Assembly: GCA_903851415.1 (NCBI GenBank)
Contig: CAINOE010000117.1
Span: forward strand, 1-33,118
Origin: an uncultured Rhodopila sp.
GTDB lineage: Bacteria > Pseudomonadota > Alphaproteobacteria > Acetobacterales > Acetobacteraceae
DNA length: 33,118 nt
Direction of reading: 5' to 3'
A program made the translations under genes and the position numbers. Each line of letters starts with the position of its first letter. The stretch's first letter is position 1. Of this stretch, positions 1 to 6,985 are shown piece after piece. The notes under the pieces are model-generated. The model did no database searches and was not told the origin of the DNA. It saw nothing but the letters and a program-made list of their open reading frames with translations.

Positions 1-189
1 CGCCCGCTGCACCGCCCCGTCCGCCGCCGCCTCGGCTGCGGCGGCCCCGCGCACGTCGCGCGCCAGGCCAACCTGCGCGCGGCTGGCGGCGGTCAGCCCG
101 GACACCAGCAGCGCCAGCAGTCCGAGCGACCACAGCACGATGACCAGCGCGAAGCCGCGCTGCCCGGCGCGGGCGGACCGCGCGTTCAT
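1..189 (-). CDS. gspK: GspK-like minor pseudopilin, N-terminal part (runs off the left edge)
   Basis: The first 63 codons of a T2SS minor pseudopilin of the GspK type, which caps the periplasmic pseudopilus. The start ATG (187-189) overlaps the gspJ stop as ATGA, a sign of translational coupling. The short basic leader ends ...GQRG and is followed by FALVIVLWSLGLLALLV, a class III prepilin signal with Gly at -1 and one hydrophobic helix. There is no Glu at +5, which is normal for GspK but not for the other pseudopilins. The rest lies outside the window, so intactness cannot be judged. A second, distinct GspK is encoded at 24850-25632. Confidence 0.85.
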   Translation of the reverse strand, partial: MNARSARAGQRGFALVIVLWSLGLLALLVSGLTAASRAQVGLARDVRGAAAAEAAADGAVQRA

Positions 190-857
190 GGCTTCAGCGC
201 TTCCTGCATCGGCGCCGCGACGATGTCGGGCCAGTGCCGCGGATCGCCCTCCGGAAACACCACCCGCACGCGGACCAGTTTCGGCGGTTCGGCTGCCTCC
301 AGGGCGGCCACCCAGGAGCCCGCCGCCGTACCGGTCCCCGGTTGCCAGAATCCGAGTTCGAGCCGCTCGACACCGTCCAGCAGCGCCACCTGGGACGGCG
401 GCGGCGGCGGCACGATCCAGCGGCGGTAGTGCGGCCGCCAGCGCAGCACGAGGTGGCGCCCGGGATCGACGCCCAGACTGACATCCGCCTCGCGCGCCGC
501 CGCCGCGCCGAAACCTTCCGGCAACGTCGTCACGAACGATACGGCATGCGGGGTGCCGGTGAAGGCGGCGTCCGCCGCGTACGGGTCGCCCGGCTGCGCC
601 CGGCTGATCAGGGTGCGCAGGACACGGGACGTGGTTTCAAGCTGGGAGGCGCCGGCGGCGATGCGCGCCTCGACGTCCCTTGACCGCAGCCCGAGGCGGA
701 TGCCCCGGGTCAGCGTCGCCATGAGCAAGCCGAGCACCACGAGCGTGACGAGGAGTTCGAGCAACGTGAAGCCGCCCGCCCCGGCGCGCCGCGCCGCGGA
801 AGGCGTGCTATCGCCGACCCTCGAGTCCAAAGCCGGGAGATCCGTCACGTCACGCAA
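186..857 (-). CDS. gspJ: GspJ-like minor pseudopilin (left copy)
   Basis: T2SS minor pseudopilin J, part of the GspI-J-K tip complex in the periplasm. A class III signal is visible: basic leader ending RRAGAGG, then FTLLELLVTLVVLGLL with the required Glu at +5. The body follows the GspJ plan, including a late RVRVVFPEGDPRHWPDIV segment that parallels RLRIVLSSGGESWPSIV in the right-hand GspJ. No ATG fits. The frame opens at TTG 857 with a weak AGGCGG upstream, and GTG 848 is an alternative start. It is coupled to gspK but, unlike the right-hand locus, has no gspI directly upstream; the next 300 bp are non-coding and gspI lies at 5406-5837. The product is only moderately similar to the right-hand GspJ, so this is an old paralogue. 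Confidence 0.85.
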   Translation of the reverse strand: MRDVTDLPALDSRVGDSTPSAARRAGAGGFTLLELLVTLVVLGLLMATLTRGIRLGLRSRDVEARIAAGASQLETTSRVLRTLISRAQPGDPYAADAAFTGTPHAVSFVTTLPEGFGAAAAREADVSLGVDPGRHLVLRWRPHYRRWIVPPPPPSQVALLDGVERLELGFWQPGTGTAAGSWVAALEAAEPPKLVRVRVVFPEGDPRHWPDIVAAPMQEALKP

Positions 858-1077
858 TACCGCCTGGAAGACTGCCGCCCGGCTCGGGTGGACGCACCGC
901 CGTCAGGTATCGCTTAACGAGCGGCGGGGGCGGGTCGCAAGCCGCAACCCGCCCGGCCATTGGATTTCATGAAAGGTTCAAAGCCGCGGGGCAAAGTCAC
1001 TCTTGACGCAAGCGGACAAAGAGGCGCAGCGGCCCGGACCGTTTCGCCGACCCACCAGAAGCATCTCATTATCAAAA

Positions 1078-1095
1078 TTGTCACAGTACTGAAAC
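1078..1095 (+). promoter_or_regulatory. Putative PhoB box upstream of the secreted phosphoesterase gene
   Basis: TTGTCAC-AGTA-CTGAAAC: two 7-mers spaced 11 bp, matching the CTGTCAY half-site of PhoB boxes at 11 of 14 positions. It lies 80 bp before the ATG at 1175. The rest of 858-1174 is non-coding; the only other structure seen is a GC-rich hairpin at 928-954. Found by eye; no matrix score was computed. Confidence 0.4.
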
Positions 1096-1174
1096 TCTAA
1101 CGCGCTGGCCGAAACAAAGCGGCTGTGTTCGAAGCATCGTCGAAAACCTACTCCTGCCAAAACGAGGTGCAGTC

Positions 1175-3529
1175 ATGAGGCGTCTTCTACGAACCAGTAC
1201 AGCCTTGGTCGCGACGGCGGCCCTTTTGAACCCGATCGGCTTCACCGCGGCGTTCGCCTCATCGGAGCCGACCCTGACCCTGGCGACCTCGACCGAAACG
1301 GCGGGCGCGGCGCAGGCGGCGGTGATCGCCAACCAGTCGGGCCTGACCACGGCGGCGAAAATCGCATTGCTGCGCCAGAAGGTGAAATACGTGTTCGTCC
1401 TGTTCCAGGAGAACCGCTCCTTCGACCATTATTTCGGCACCTATCCGGGCGCCAACGGGCTGTTTGCGACCTACACCGGCGCCAACCCGTCGGATCCGTC
1501 CGCGGAGTCGGCCCGGGCGCTGGCCGCGAACGATCCGAGTGGCCGGTTGGGCGGCTACAACTCGGTGATCCAGAACGTTGACGGCACCTACGGCGTGCAG
1601 CATCCGTTCCTGATGCCCCGCACGATCCAGAACCAGGCGGGTGCCACCGTGCAGTTATATCCCGAGTCGATCTACTCGGTCGATCACAGCCATTCCGGCT
1701 ATATCAACGATTTCCACAACGACGCATCGACCAGGTCGATCCCGCAGAACGACGGCTATCCGCTCGATCAGGAAGGCCTGCATTACTCGACCGACCCGTC
1801 CTGCGTCCCCGGCGCGACCGGCAACGCTTGCCCGACCGTGTTCTCCGGCAGCGCCGCCCCGACCTCCAACCCCACCCTGCAGCAGAAGCAGAAGGGCGAG
1901 GTCGTGATGGCGCACGTCGATTGCGACACCATTCCGTTCCTCTGGCAGTACGCCGACCGCTTCACGCTGTTCGACAACTTCCACCAGACCGCGGTTGGTC
2001 CCTCGACCCCGAACGCGATCGCCCTTATCGCCGGCCAGGTCGGCGACACGCAGTGGGTCAAGCATCCGACCCAGGCCGATCCCTCGGGCCTGTCGCTGCC
2101 CAACCTGACCGACACCGTGCCGTTCCCCGGCAGCAACGGCGACTCCTGGACCGGCAAGCCGTCCTTCGGCTCCGACGATGGTTCGTACTCCTCGGGCACC
2201 AACACCTACGGGCCGAGCTCGACCGCGCAGGTGCCGCTGACCTTCGCGTCGCTGCCGCTATCGTTCATGGGCAGCAACATCGGCACGATCATCAAGGCCG
2301 ATCAGCACCCGGCCAGCGACCTGACCGATGTGCAGCATGACATCGTGCAGATCGCCCTGAAGAACCCGGTGATCAACTGGGGCTGGTACCAGCAGGGCTA
2401 CGGCCCGGAGCCGTTCGACGGCACGAGCGTCTATGAGAACGGCACCAACCACAACGGCGCCGCCCACCAATCGCTGGTCACCCACCATGTCGGCCCGCAG
2501 TATTTCGGCTATCTGGGCGATAACGCGACCGTATCGCAAAAGGATGCCACGTACACGACGCCGAACGAGCCGGGCAACATGCACGGCCTGCAGCAGTTCT
2601 ACACCGACGTGAATGCCGGCGCCCTGCCGGCCGGCGGCGGCGTGTTCTATGTCCGCGGCGGCTACTACAACAACGACGGCCTGACGCCGGCCGATCCGAA
2701 CGTGACGGTGAAGCACGCGTTCGCGGGCAACGACGATCACGGCAGCTACTCCGACTCGCAGATCGCCGAAGCGCTGGTCGCCGACTCGGTGAATGCGATC
2801 GCCAACAGCCAGTACTGGGCTGAAAGCGCCATCATCATCACCTACGACGAATCCGACGGGTTCTATGATCATCAGCCGGAGCAGTTCCGGACCTGGGGAC
2901 CGGATCACCAGCCGGAAACCGGCGGCGCGCGCATCCCGGCGATCGTGATCTCTCCGTATTCGGCGGCGCACACGGTGAGCCACGTCTATAGCGAGCACGG
3001 CGCGGTCATCAGGTTCATCGACGAACTGTTCAACCTGACCCCGCTCGGCGCCCTGCCGGACGAAGCCGCGGCCCGCGCCGCCGGTGCCGCCAACCCGGCG
3101 TTCAACGCGCCGAACGGCTCGGCGCAGGCCAACCTCGGTCCGTCCGACACCTTCGCCGGCATGGGCGACCTGCTGGAAGCGTTCGACAACGACCGCCTCA
3201 GCGGCACGAAGACGCCGCTGCCGGCCGCCTATGCGATCATCCCGGCGGCGCAGGTTCACACCCTGCCGCACTACGTGACGAACCTGGCGGCCGGGCCGTT
3301 CGGCTGCCAGGCGCTGGGCATTACGCCGACCGACTATCCGGGCGGCTACGTCATCGGCGGGGCGACCGATCAGCCGCCGCTGGACGTGAACCCGCGCCCG
3401 ACCGTCAGCACGGGGAGCCCCTACTACAACACCAGCGGCAACACGGCGGTGTACCCGACGACCGGAACCCCGACCCCGACCCAAATCAACAACGCGCTTT
3501 ACGGCACCGGCACCGCCTGGCCGAACTAA
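1175..3529 (+). CDS. Secreted phosphoesterase (phospholipase C / acid phosphatase AcpA family)
   Basis: A 784-residue exported phosphoesterase of the PF04185 type, predicted to hydrolyse phosphate mono- or diesters outside the cytoplasm. A signal peptide covers about residues 1-28 (cleavage near AFA/SSE). The family hallmark QENRSFDHYFGTYPG is at about residue 78, where Glu79 and Asn80 would bind metal as in AcpA. FHQTAVGPSTPN at about 269-280 fits the nucleophile region (Ser277 or Thr278), and TYDESDGFYDH at about 556 gives the second acidic metal pair, Asp558 and Glu559. GAGGTG sits 7 bp before the ATG. It lies between gspJ and gspI and is a plausible T2SS cargo. Phospholipase C and acid phosphatase activity cannot be told apart from sequence. 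It lacks the beta-propeller of the four larger phosphatases here. Confidence 0.9.
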   Translation: MRRLLRTSTALVATAALLNPIGFTAAFASSEPTLTLATSTETAGAAQAAVIANQSGLTTAAKIALLRQKVKYVFVLFQENRSFDHYFGTYPGANGLFATYTGANPSDPSAESARALAANDPSGRLGGYNSVIQNVDGTYGVQHPFLMPRTIQNQAGATVQLYPESIYSVDHSHSGYINDFHNDASTRSIPQNDGYPLDQEGLHYSTDPSCVPGATGNACPTVFSGSAAPTSNPTLQQKQKGEVVMAHVDCDTIPFLWQYADRFTLFDNFHQTAVGPSTPNAIALIAGQVGDTQWVKHPTQADPSGLSLPNLTDTVPFPGSNGDSWTGKPSFGSDDGSYSSGTNTYGPSSTAQVPLTFASLPLSFMGSNIGTIIKADQHPASDLTDVQHDIVQIALKNPVINWGWYQQGYGPEPFDGTSVYENGTNHNGAAHQSLVTHHVGPQYFGYLGDNATVSQKDATYTTPNEPGNMHGLQQFYTDVNAGALPAGGGVFYVRGGYYNNDGLTPADPNVTVKHAFAGNDDHGSYSDSQIAEALVADSVNAIANSQYWAESAIIITYDESDGFYDHQPEQFRTWGPDHQPETGGARIPAIVISPYSAAHTVSHVYSEHGAVIRFIDELFNLTPLGALPDEAAARAAGAANPAFNAPNGSAQANLGPSDTFAGMGDLLEAFDNDRLSGTKTPLPAAYAIIPAAQVHTLPHYVTNLAAGPFGCQALGITPTDYPGGYVIGGATDQPPLDVNPRPTVSTGSPYYNTSGNTAVYPTTGTPTPTQINNALYGTGTAWPN

Positions 3530-3550
3530 GGCCGCCGGTCCAACCAGGGA

Positions 3551-3576
3551 CGGACGGGGGCTCGCGCCCCCGTCCG
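3551..3576 (+). terminator. Strong hairpin after the phosphoesterase gene
   Basis: An 11-bp perfect stem CGGACGGGGGC / GCCCCCGTCCG with a TCGC loop, 21 bp after the stop codon. No T-run follows, so it may be a weak terminator or an mRNA-stabilising/processing hairpin between this gene and the binding-protein gene at 3603. Confidence 0.5.
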
Positions 3577-3602
3577 CTGCCTAAACAAGTGGCAAAACTC
3601 TC

Positions 3603-4622
3603 ATGCGATTCAATATTCCGCTCCTGACCTTGGCTTCCCTGCTGCTGGCCGGACCCGCTTTCGCCGCAACAACCCTGGAGTCGGTGCGGGCGCACGGCGC
3701 ATTGCGCTGCGGCGTCGCCACCAATCCGGAGGATTGGAACAAAACCGATCTGCATGGCGACCTGTCGGCACTGTATCTTGAGATTTGCAAGGCGATTTCC
3801 GTCGCCGCGCTTGGTGAGAACGCCAGGGTCGAAGCGAAAATCTATGCATCCGAAGCCGAAGCGCTGGAAGGCCTCAGCCGCTCGGATGTCGATGTGAGCG
3901 TCGGCGTGACGCCCGCTGCCAGCCCCATGTGGCAATGGCACATTGCCTTCGGGCCGCCGATTTTCTTCGACGGCCAGGCCGTCATGCTGCGGCCGACTGC
4001 CAAAGCCGCGTCGTTCAGGGATCTGTCCGGCCAGTCGATCTGCGTGATCGAGGGCACCGACAACGAAAAGCAGTTGCAGGCGCAGGCGCATATCCAGGGC
4101 GTGACCCTGGCATCGGACGCCTTCCAGGAAGAGGGCGAGATGGAGGACTCCGTCGTCGTCCGCCGGTGCGACGGCGTCAGCGCCTATCTCTCGCGGCTCG
4201 GTCAGATCCGGGCGACCTATCCGAACGTGCTGGCGCACGACACGGTGCTGCCGGAGCTGCTGACGCTGGCGCCCGCAGCACCCGCCTACCGCCAGGGCGA
4301 CGTGCAATGGGGCATGATCGTCGATTGGACCGTGCACGCGCTGGTCGCCGCGGAAGCCGCCGGCGTCACCCGGGCGAATGTCGCCACCGAGGGCGAGAGC
4401 GAGGACATCGCCGTGCAGCGGCTGCTGGGCATCGACTGGGCCGCCAGCCGCGCGCTGGGCCTGGAGGATCACGCCTGGGCCGCGAAGGTCATCGCGGTCG
4501 CCGGCAACTACGGCGAAATCTACGATCGCACGGTGGGCGGACACAGCCCGCTCGGCCTGCCGCGCGGCCTCAATGCGCTTTGGACGAGCGGCGGGCTGAT
4601 GCACCCGCTGCCGGTGCAATGA
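3603..4622 (+). CDS. Orphan periplasmic substrate-binding protein, AapJ/BztA (polar amino acid) type
   Basis: A 339-residue ABC-type solute-binding protein. The signal peptide is MRFNIPLLTLASLLLAGPAFA, with cleavage after residue 21. The mature part starts TTLESVRAHGALRCGV, and the C-terminus reads GNYGEIYDRTVG...LPRGLNALWTSGGLMHPLP, closely resembling general L-amino-acid-binding proteins AapJ/BztA. No permease or ATPase gene is nearby, so it either serves a transporter encoded elsewhere or acts as a sensor or scavenger. It follows the phosphoesterase by 73 bp on the same strand, across the hairpin at 3551-3576, and may be co-transcribed. There is no clear Shine-Dalgarno sequence. The ligand is unknown; a phosphorylated or amino-containing product of phosphoester hydrolysis is conceivable but speculative. 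Confidence 0.85.
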   Translation: MRFNIPLLTLASLLLAGPAFAATTLESVRAHGALRCGVATNPEDWNKTDLHGDLSALYLEICKAISVAALGENARVEAKIYASEAEALEGLSRSDVDVSVGVTPAASPMWQWHIAFGPPIFFDGQAVMLRPTAKAASFRDLSGQSICVIEGTDNEKQLQAQAHIQGVTLASDAFQEEGEMEDSVVVRRCDGVSAYLSRLGQIRATYPNVLAHDTVLPELLTLAPAAPAYRQGDVQWGMIVDWTVHALVAAEAAGVTRANVATEGESEDIAVQRLLGIDWAASRALGLEDHAWAAKVIAVAGNYGEIYDRTVGGHSPLGLPRGLNALWTSGGLMHPLPVQ

Positions 4623-4765
4623 TGACGCTCACCCTGGCCGCGCAACGGCGGTCCGGCGCGGGGCGCCCGAACGGGATGCCGCTGCGCGCACACAAGCCGT
4701 GCGACGCTTCCGCTACCGTTCCCGTCAACCCTTACCCCGATCAACCCCCAGGAGGTTCCATCACC

Positions 4766-5350
4766 ATGCTTACCCGACTCTCTGTCATCGCCACCGCCTT
4801 CCTCGCCGCCGGGCTGGGCTCCGCCGCCGCCGGCACCACCACCTACGACTTTTCCGCCGCGGCGGCTCTCAACGAGAACACCCCGGCCTCCATCGGCATT
4901 GCCACGTTCAGCAGCCCGGCTGACCCGGCGGCCTACACGTTCGGCGCGAACGGCGCGCTGTTCTCAACGCTTGGCGGCGACGTTCTGGCAGCTGACGGCA
5001 CCACCGCGACCGAACTGAACATCGCGTTCAGCACCCCGCAGGAATCGGTGAGCTTCGGCTTCGCCCTGGTCGATTTCCTCGGCCTCACCGGCGGCGACAC
5101 GCTGAATGTTGCGGTCAACAATGGCACCCCGGAGTCGTTCGCGGCGGCGATCCCCGGCACCGACGACTTCCCGCAGGGTTCCGTGACCGTCACCGACCTG
5201 GCCGGCATCAGCGCGATCGAGCTCACGAGCGGCAATACGGCGAATACGATCGTCATCGGCGACCTGTCGTCGGTGCCGGAGCCGGCTTCGCTTGCGGTGC
5301 TGGGCGCCGGTCTGGCCGGGCTTGCGGCGGCACGCCGCCGGCGCGCCTGA
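4766..5350 (+). CDS. PEP-CTERM sorting domain protein 1
   Basis: A 194-residue exported protein. The start ATG is preceded by a perfect AGGAGG (4750-4755). The N-terminal signal peptide is MLTRLSVIATAFLAAGLGSAAAG. The mature part is rich in Thr, Ala, Gly and Asn with no Cys, consistent with an extracellular beta-rich protein. The C-terminus VPEPASLAVLGAGLAGLAA followed by RRRRA is the PEP-CTERM tripartite signal (motif, membrane helix, basic tail) recognised by an exosortase in the inner membrane. No enzymatic motif was recognised. It lies 143 bp after the binding-protein gene and converges on gspI. No exosortase is in the window. Confidence 0.88.
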   Translation: MLTRLSVIATAFLAAGLGSAAAGTTTYDFSAAAALNENTPASIGIATFSSPADPAAYTFGANGALFSTLGGDVLAADGTTATELNIAFSTPQESVSFGFALVDFLGLTGGDTLNVAVNNGTPESFAAAIPGTDDFPQGSVTVTDLAGISAIELTSGNTANTIVIGDLSSVPEPASLAVLGAGLAGLAAARRRRA

Positions 5351-5372
5351 AAGCGGCGGACTTCGATCCGGG

Positions 5373-5396
5373 GCGGCGGTCCGGCCTGACCGCCGC
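5373..5396. terminator. Bidirectional hairpin between PEP-CTERM gene and gspI
   Basis: GCGGCGGTC / GACCGCCGC, 9-bp stem with a 6-nt loop, centred between the convergent stops at 5350 and 5406. No T-run on either side. Confidence 0.5.
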
Positions 5397-5405
5397 AAGC
5401 TCCGG

Positions 5406-5837
5406 TCAGGGCGCCTGCACCGCCGGGCCGATGCGCTCGGTGTCCAGGCGCACGTCGCGGGTCCCGGACCCGTCCCGCCAGGTGACCCAGACGGTTATCG
5501 CGTATAATGTTTCAGTCGCCGGGCCGGCATCCGGCCGATGCGGCGTTTCTCCCGGGGCCGGCGCGACCCGCACGCGCCAGCGGTAGCCACCGCCGTCGGA
5601 CCCTTCCCGCTCGCCGGGCGGCAGCGTGCCGCCGTTCACCGCCTCGGCCAGACGCGACTGCGCCCGCACCGTCGCCTCGCCATAGCGCGCGGCGATCTGC
5701 GCGGCGCGCAACGACGCGGTTGCCGCGCCGATGATCGCGCCGAGCGCCAGGGTGGCGATGAGGAAGGCGATCAGGACCTCCAGCAGCATGAAGCCGCCCC
5801 GGCTGGCCGCCGGAGATGGGGAGCCGTTCAGGCTCAT
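5406..5837 (-). CDS. gspI: GspI-like minor pseudopilin (left copy)
   Basis: T2SS minor pseudopilin I, 143 residues. The leader MSLNGSPSPAASRGG is followed by FMLLEVLIAFLIATLALGA, a class III prepilin signal with Glu at +5. Upstream sequence and leader are nearly identical to those of the right-hand gspI (26210-26644), which supports the ATG at 5837; the body has diverged to perhaps 35-40% identity by eye. It is separated from its expected partner gspJ (186-857) by three foreign-function genes, so this pseudopilin set is no longer one operon. It faces a truncated gspE across the duplicated promoter segment. Whether it is functional is unclear, but the frame is intact. Confidence 0.85.
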   Translation of the reverse strand: MSLNGSPSPAASRGGFMLLEVLIAFLIATLALGAIIGAATASLRAAQIAARYGEATVRAQSRLAEAVNGGTLPPGEREGSDGGGYRWRVRVAPAPGETPHRPDAGPATETLYAITVWVTWRDGSGTRDVRLDTERIGPAVQAP

Positions 5838-6057
5838 TCGGTTCCGCGCCGCATGCCGGCATCGCCTTCGGTCTGACAGAATGGATTTTTCGCTTATTTC
5901 GGCTGAAGTTCCGCGCCGCCTGGCCGCCACGGCCCGGGACACTCTTTGCCAGAACAGTACGATCCGCGCCACACCCCGATGGTGCCTGGTCGAAACCAGC
6001 CTTCCGGCCCTGCGGCCGCGGACCGCCTGATCGTCAGCCTGGCCGCGCAAGGCACCG
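5811..6057. repeat. Duplicated gspI/gspE divergent promoter segment, left copy
   Basis: This 247-bp stretch (gspI leader codons, intergenic region, first codons of gspE) matches 26618-26876 in the same orientation at roughly 85% identity by eye. Within it are near-perfect runs at about 5833-5870 and 5935-5962. The right copy contains about 12 extra bases in the intergenic part. Both copies keep the 10-bp palindrome ATGCCGGCAT (5853-5862 here) and a TGACAGAAT motif (5874-5882). The match fades at about 6058-6075. Confidence 0.85.
5946..6057 (+). pseudogene. gspE: Truncated gspE 5' remnant
   Basis: Reading from TTG 5946 (or the in-frame ATG at 5979) gives MVPGRNQPSGPAAADRLIV, then SLAAQGTG, matching the start of the right-hand GspE (MVLDRNQPSGPVTVDRLID, then SLVAQGTD). 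After about residue 37 the similarity stops and the frame continues into unrelated sequence ending at 6278. None of the GspE catalytic domain (Walker A/B, tetracysteine) is present, so this is a fragment left by a deletion or rearrangement whose breakpoint is near 6058-6075. The remaining 6076-6307 holds no gene. Confidence 0.8.
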
Positions 6058-6223
6058 GGGCGCGGCCGATCGGCCGGCATGACGCCCGATGCGGCGGCGG
6101 CTTCGCACCGAAGCGGCGGTGCGCCCGGCCGCCGCCCTGCTTTGGCCGACGCACTCTTCGGCTCGCCGCCTTGGAACGAGACCGGAAGCGTATCTATGTC
6201 GCCACCATTTTGCTACCGCATAA

Positions 6224-6241
6224 AATTAACCAGACTTTCAC
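6224..6241 (+). promoter_or_regulatory. Weak PhoB-box-like repeat upstream of PEP-CTERM 2 / phosphatase A
   Basis: AATTAAC-CAGA-CTTTCAC. The second half-site is good (6 of 7 to CTGTCAY) and the first poor (3 of 7), but the pattern resembles the better box AATTCAT-TATT-CTGTCAC before the right gspI. It is 67 bp before the ATG at 6308. On its own this could be chance. Confidence 0.25.
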
Positions 6242-6307
6242 GCCGCTTCTCGCTGACTGCCGCATTGTCATCTCCTGAAATCCCCCGGGTTTCGTCAGGA
6301 GGTTATC

Positions 6308-6907
6308 ATGAAGCAGTTAGTTGCGGTTTCGGCGCTGTTGTGTGCCTGCGCTGCCGCGTCGGTCGCGCAGGCGGACGTCTTGATCCCGGGCGCCTTCAGC
6401 GGCATCGTCGATGACGGCAGCTACACCGACTCAGGGCCGCAGAACACCGGCTTCGAGGCCGGCCAGAGCATAAACGGCAGCTTTCTGTGGGACGCGACAA
6501 CCGCGGCCTTCCAGACGTTCAGCATCGGCGGCTACACCGCCGCGCCCGGCTTCACCACGGTCTACAGCCCGGCCCTGTCGGCGACGCCGTACGCCTTCAT
6601 CGGCGTGGAAAACCCGATCGCGAACGCCGCTCCAAGCGACCTTTTGCAGATCAATTTTTACTACCAGACAACCGCCGGCGCATCGACCGCCGACATCACC
6701 TCCTTCATCCGCAATCCCGGCGCGTACAGCCAGGATCTGACCGGCGGCTCGCCCAGCTACTTCGCGGCCTACCTGACCAATACCGATGGCAGCGTCACGC
6801 AGGTCGACGGGCTGCTGACCTTCTACGAGGCGCCGGAGCCGGCCTCTCTGCTGCTGACGCTGCCGGCGTTGCTGGGCCTGGGCGCGGTGCGCCGCCGCCG
6901 CGGCTGA
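6308..6907 (+). CDS. PEP-CTERM sorting domain protein 2
   Basis: A 199-residue exported protein with signal peptide MKQLVAVSALLCACAAASVAQA and a strong GGAGG 6-10 bp before the ATG. The middle is rich in Tyr, Phe, Ser and Thr, without recognised catalytic motifs. The C-terminus APEPASLLLTLPALLGLGAV then RRRRG is a PEP-CTERM signal for exosortase-dependent sorting. It lies 78 bp before phosphatase A on the same strand with no terminator between them, so the two probably form an operon. Phosphatase C at 17550 is likewise paired with a PEP-CTERM gene (20619), which suggests a functional pairing. The function of the mature part is unknown. Confidence 0.87.
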   Translation: MKQLVAVSALLCACAAASVAQADVLIPGAFSGIVDDGSYTDSGPQNTGFEAGQSINGSFLWDATTAAFQTFSIGGYTAAPGFTTVYSPALSATPYAFIGVENPIANAAPSDLLQINFYYQTTAGASTADITSFIRNPGAYSQDLTGGSPSYFAAYLTNTDGSVTQVDGLLTFYEAPEPASLLLTLPALLGLGAVRRRRG

Positions 6908-6985
6908 GACGCGGCCAGCTCCGTCCGCTCCAACTCGACCTCCGGCCGCGATGAAAAGCCGCGCCGGTAACAGGGATATCCAAAT

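Noticed and set aside
928..954. Hairpin GGGCGGGT / ACCCGCCC in the gap before the phosphoesterase
   Set aside because: An 11-nt loop, no T-run and no gene ending nearby; not supported as a terminator.
6058..6278. Continuation of the gspE stub as a 110-residue gene
   Set aside because: After the GspE-like start the sequence resembles nothing and lacks domains; treated as a read-through of a pseudogene.
6253..6281. CTGACTG / TTGTCAT / CTGAAAT series just before PEP-CTERM 2
   Set aside because: Spacing is 12 and 10 bp rather than 11, and it lies too close to the start codon.
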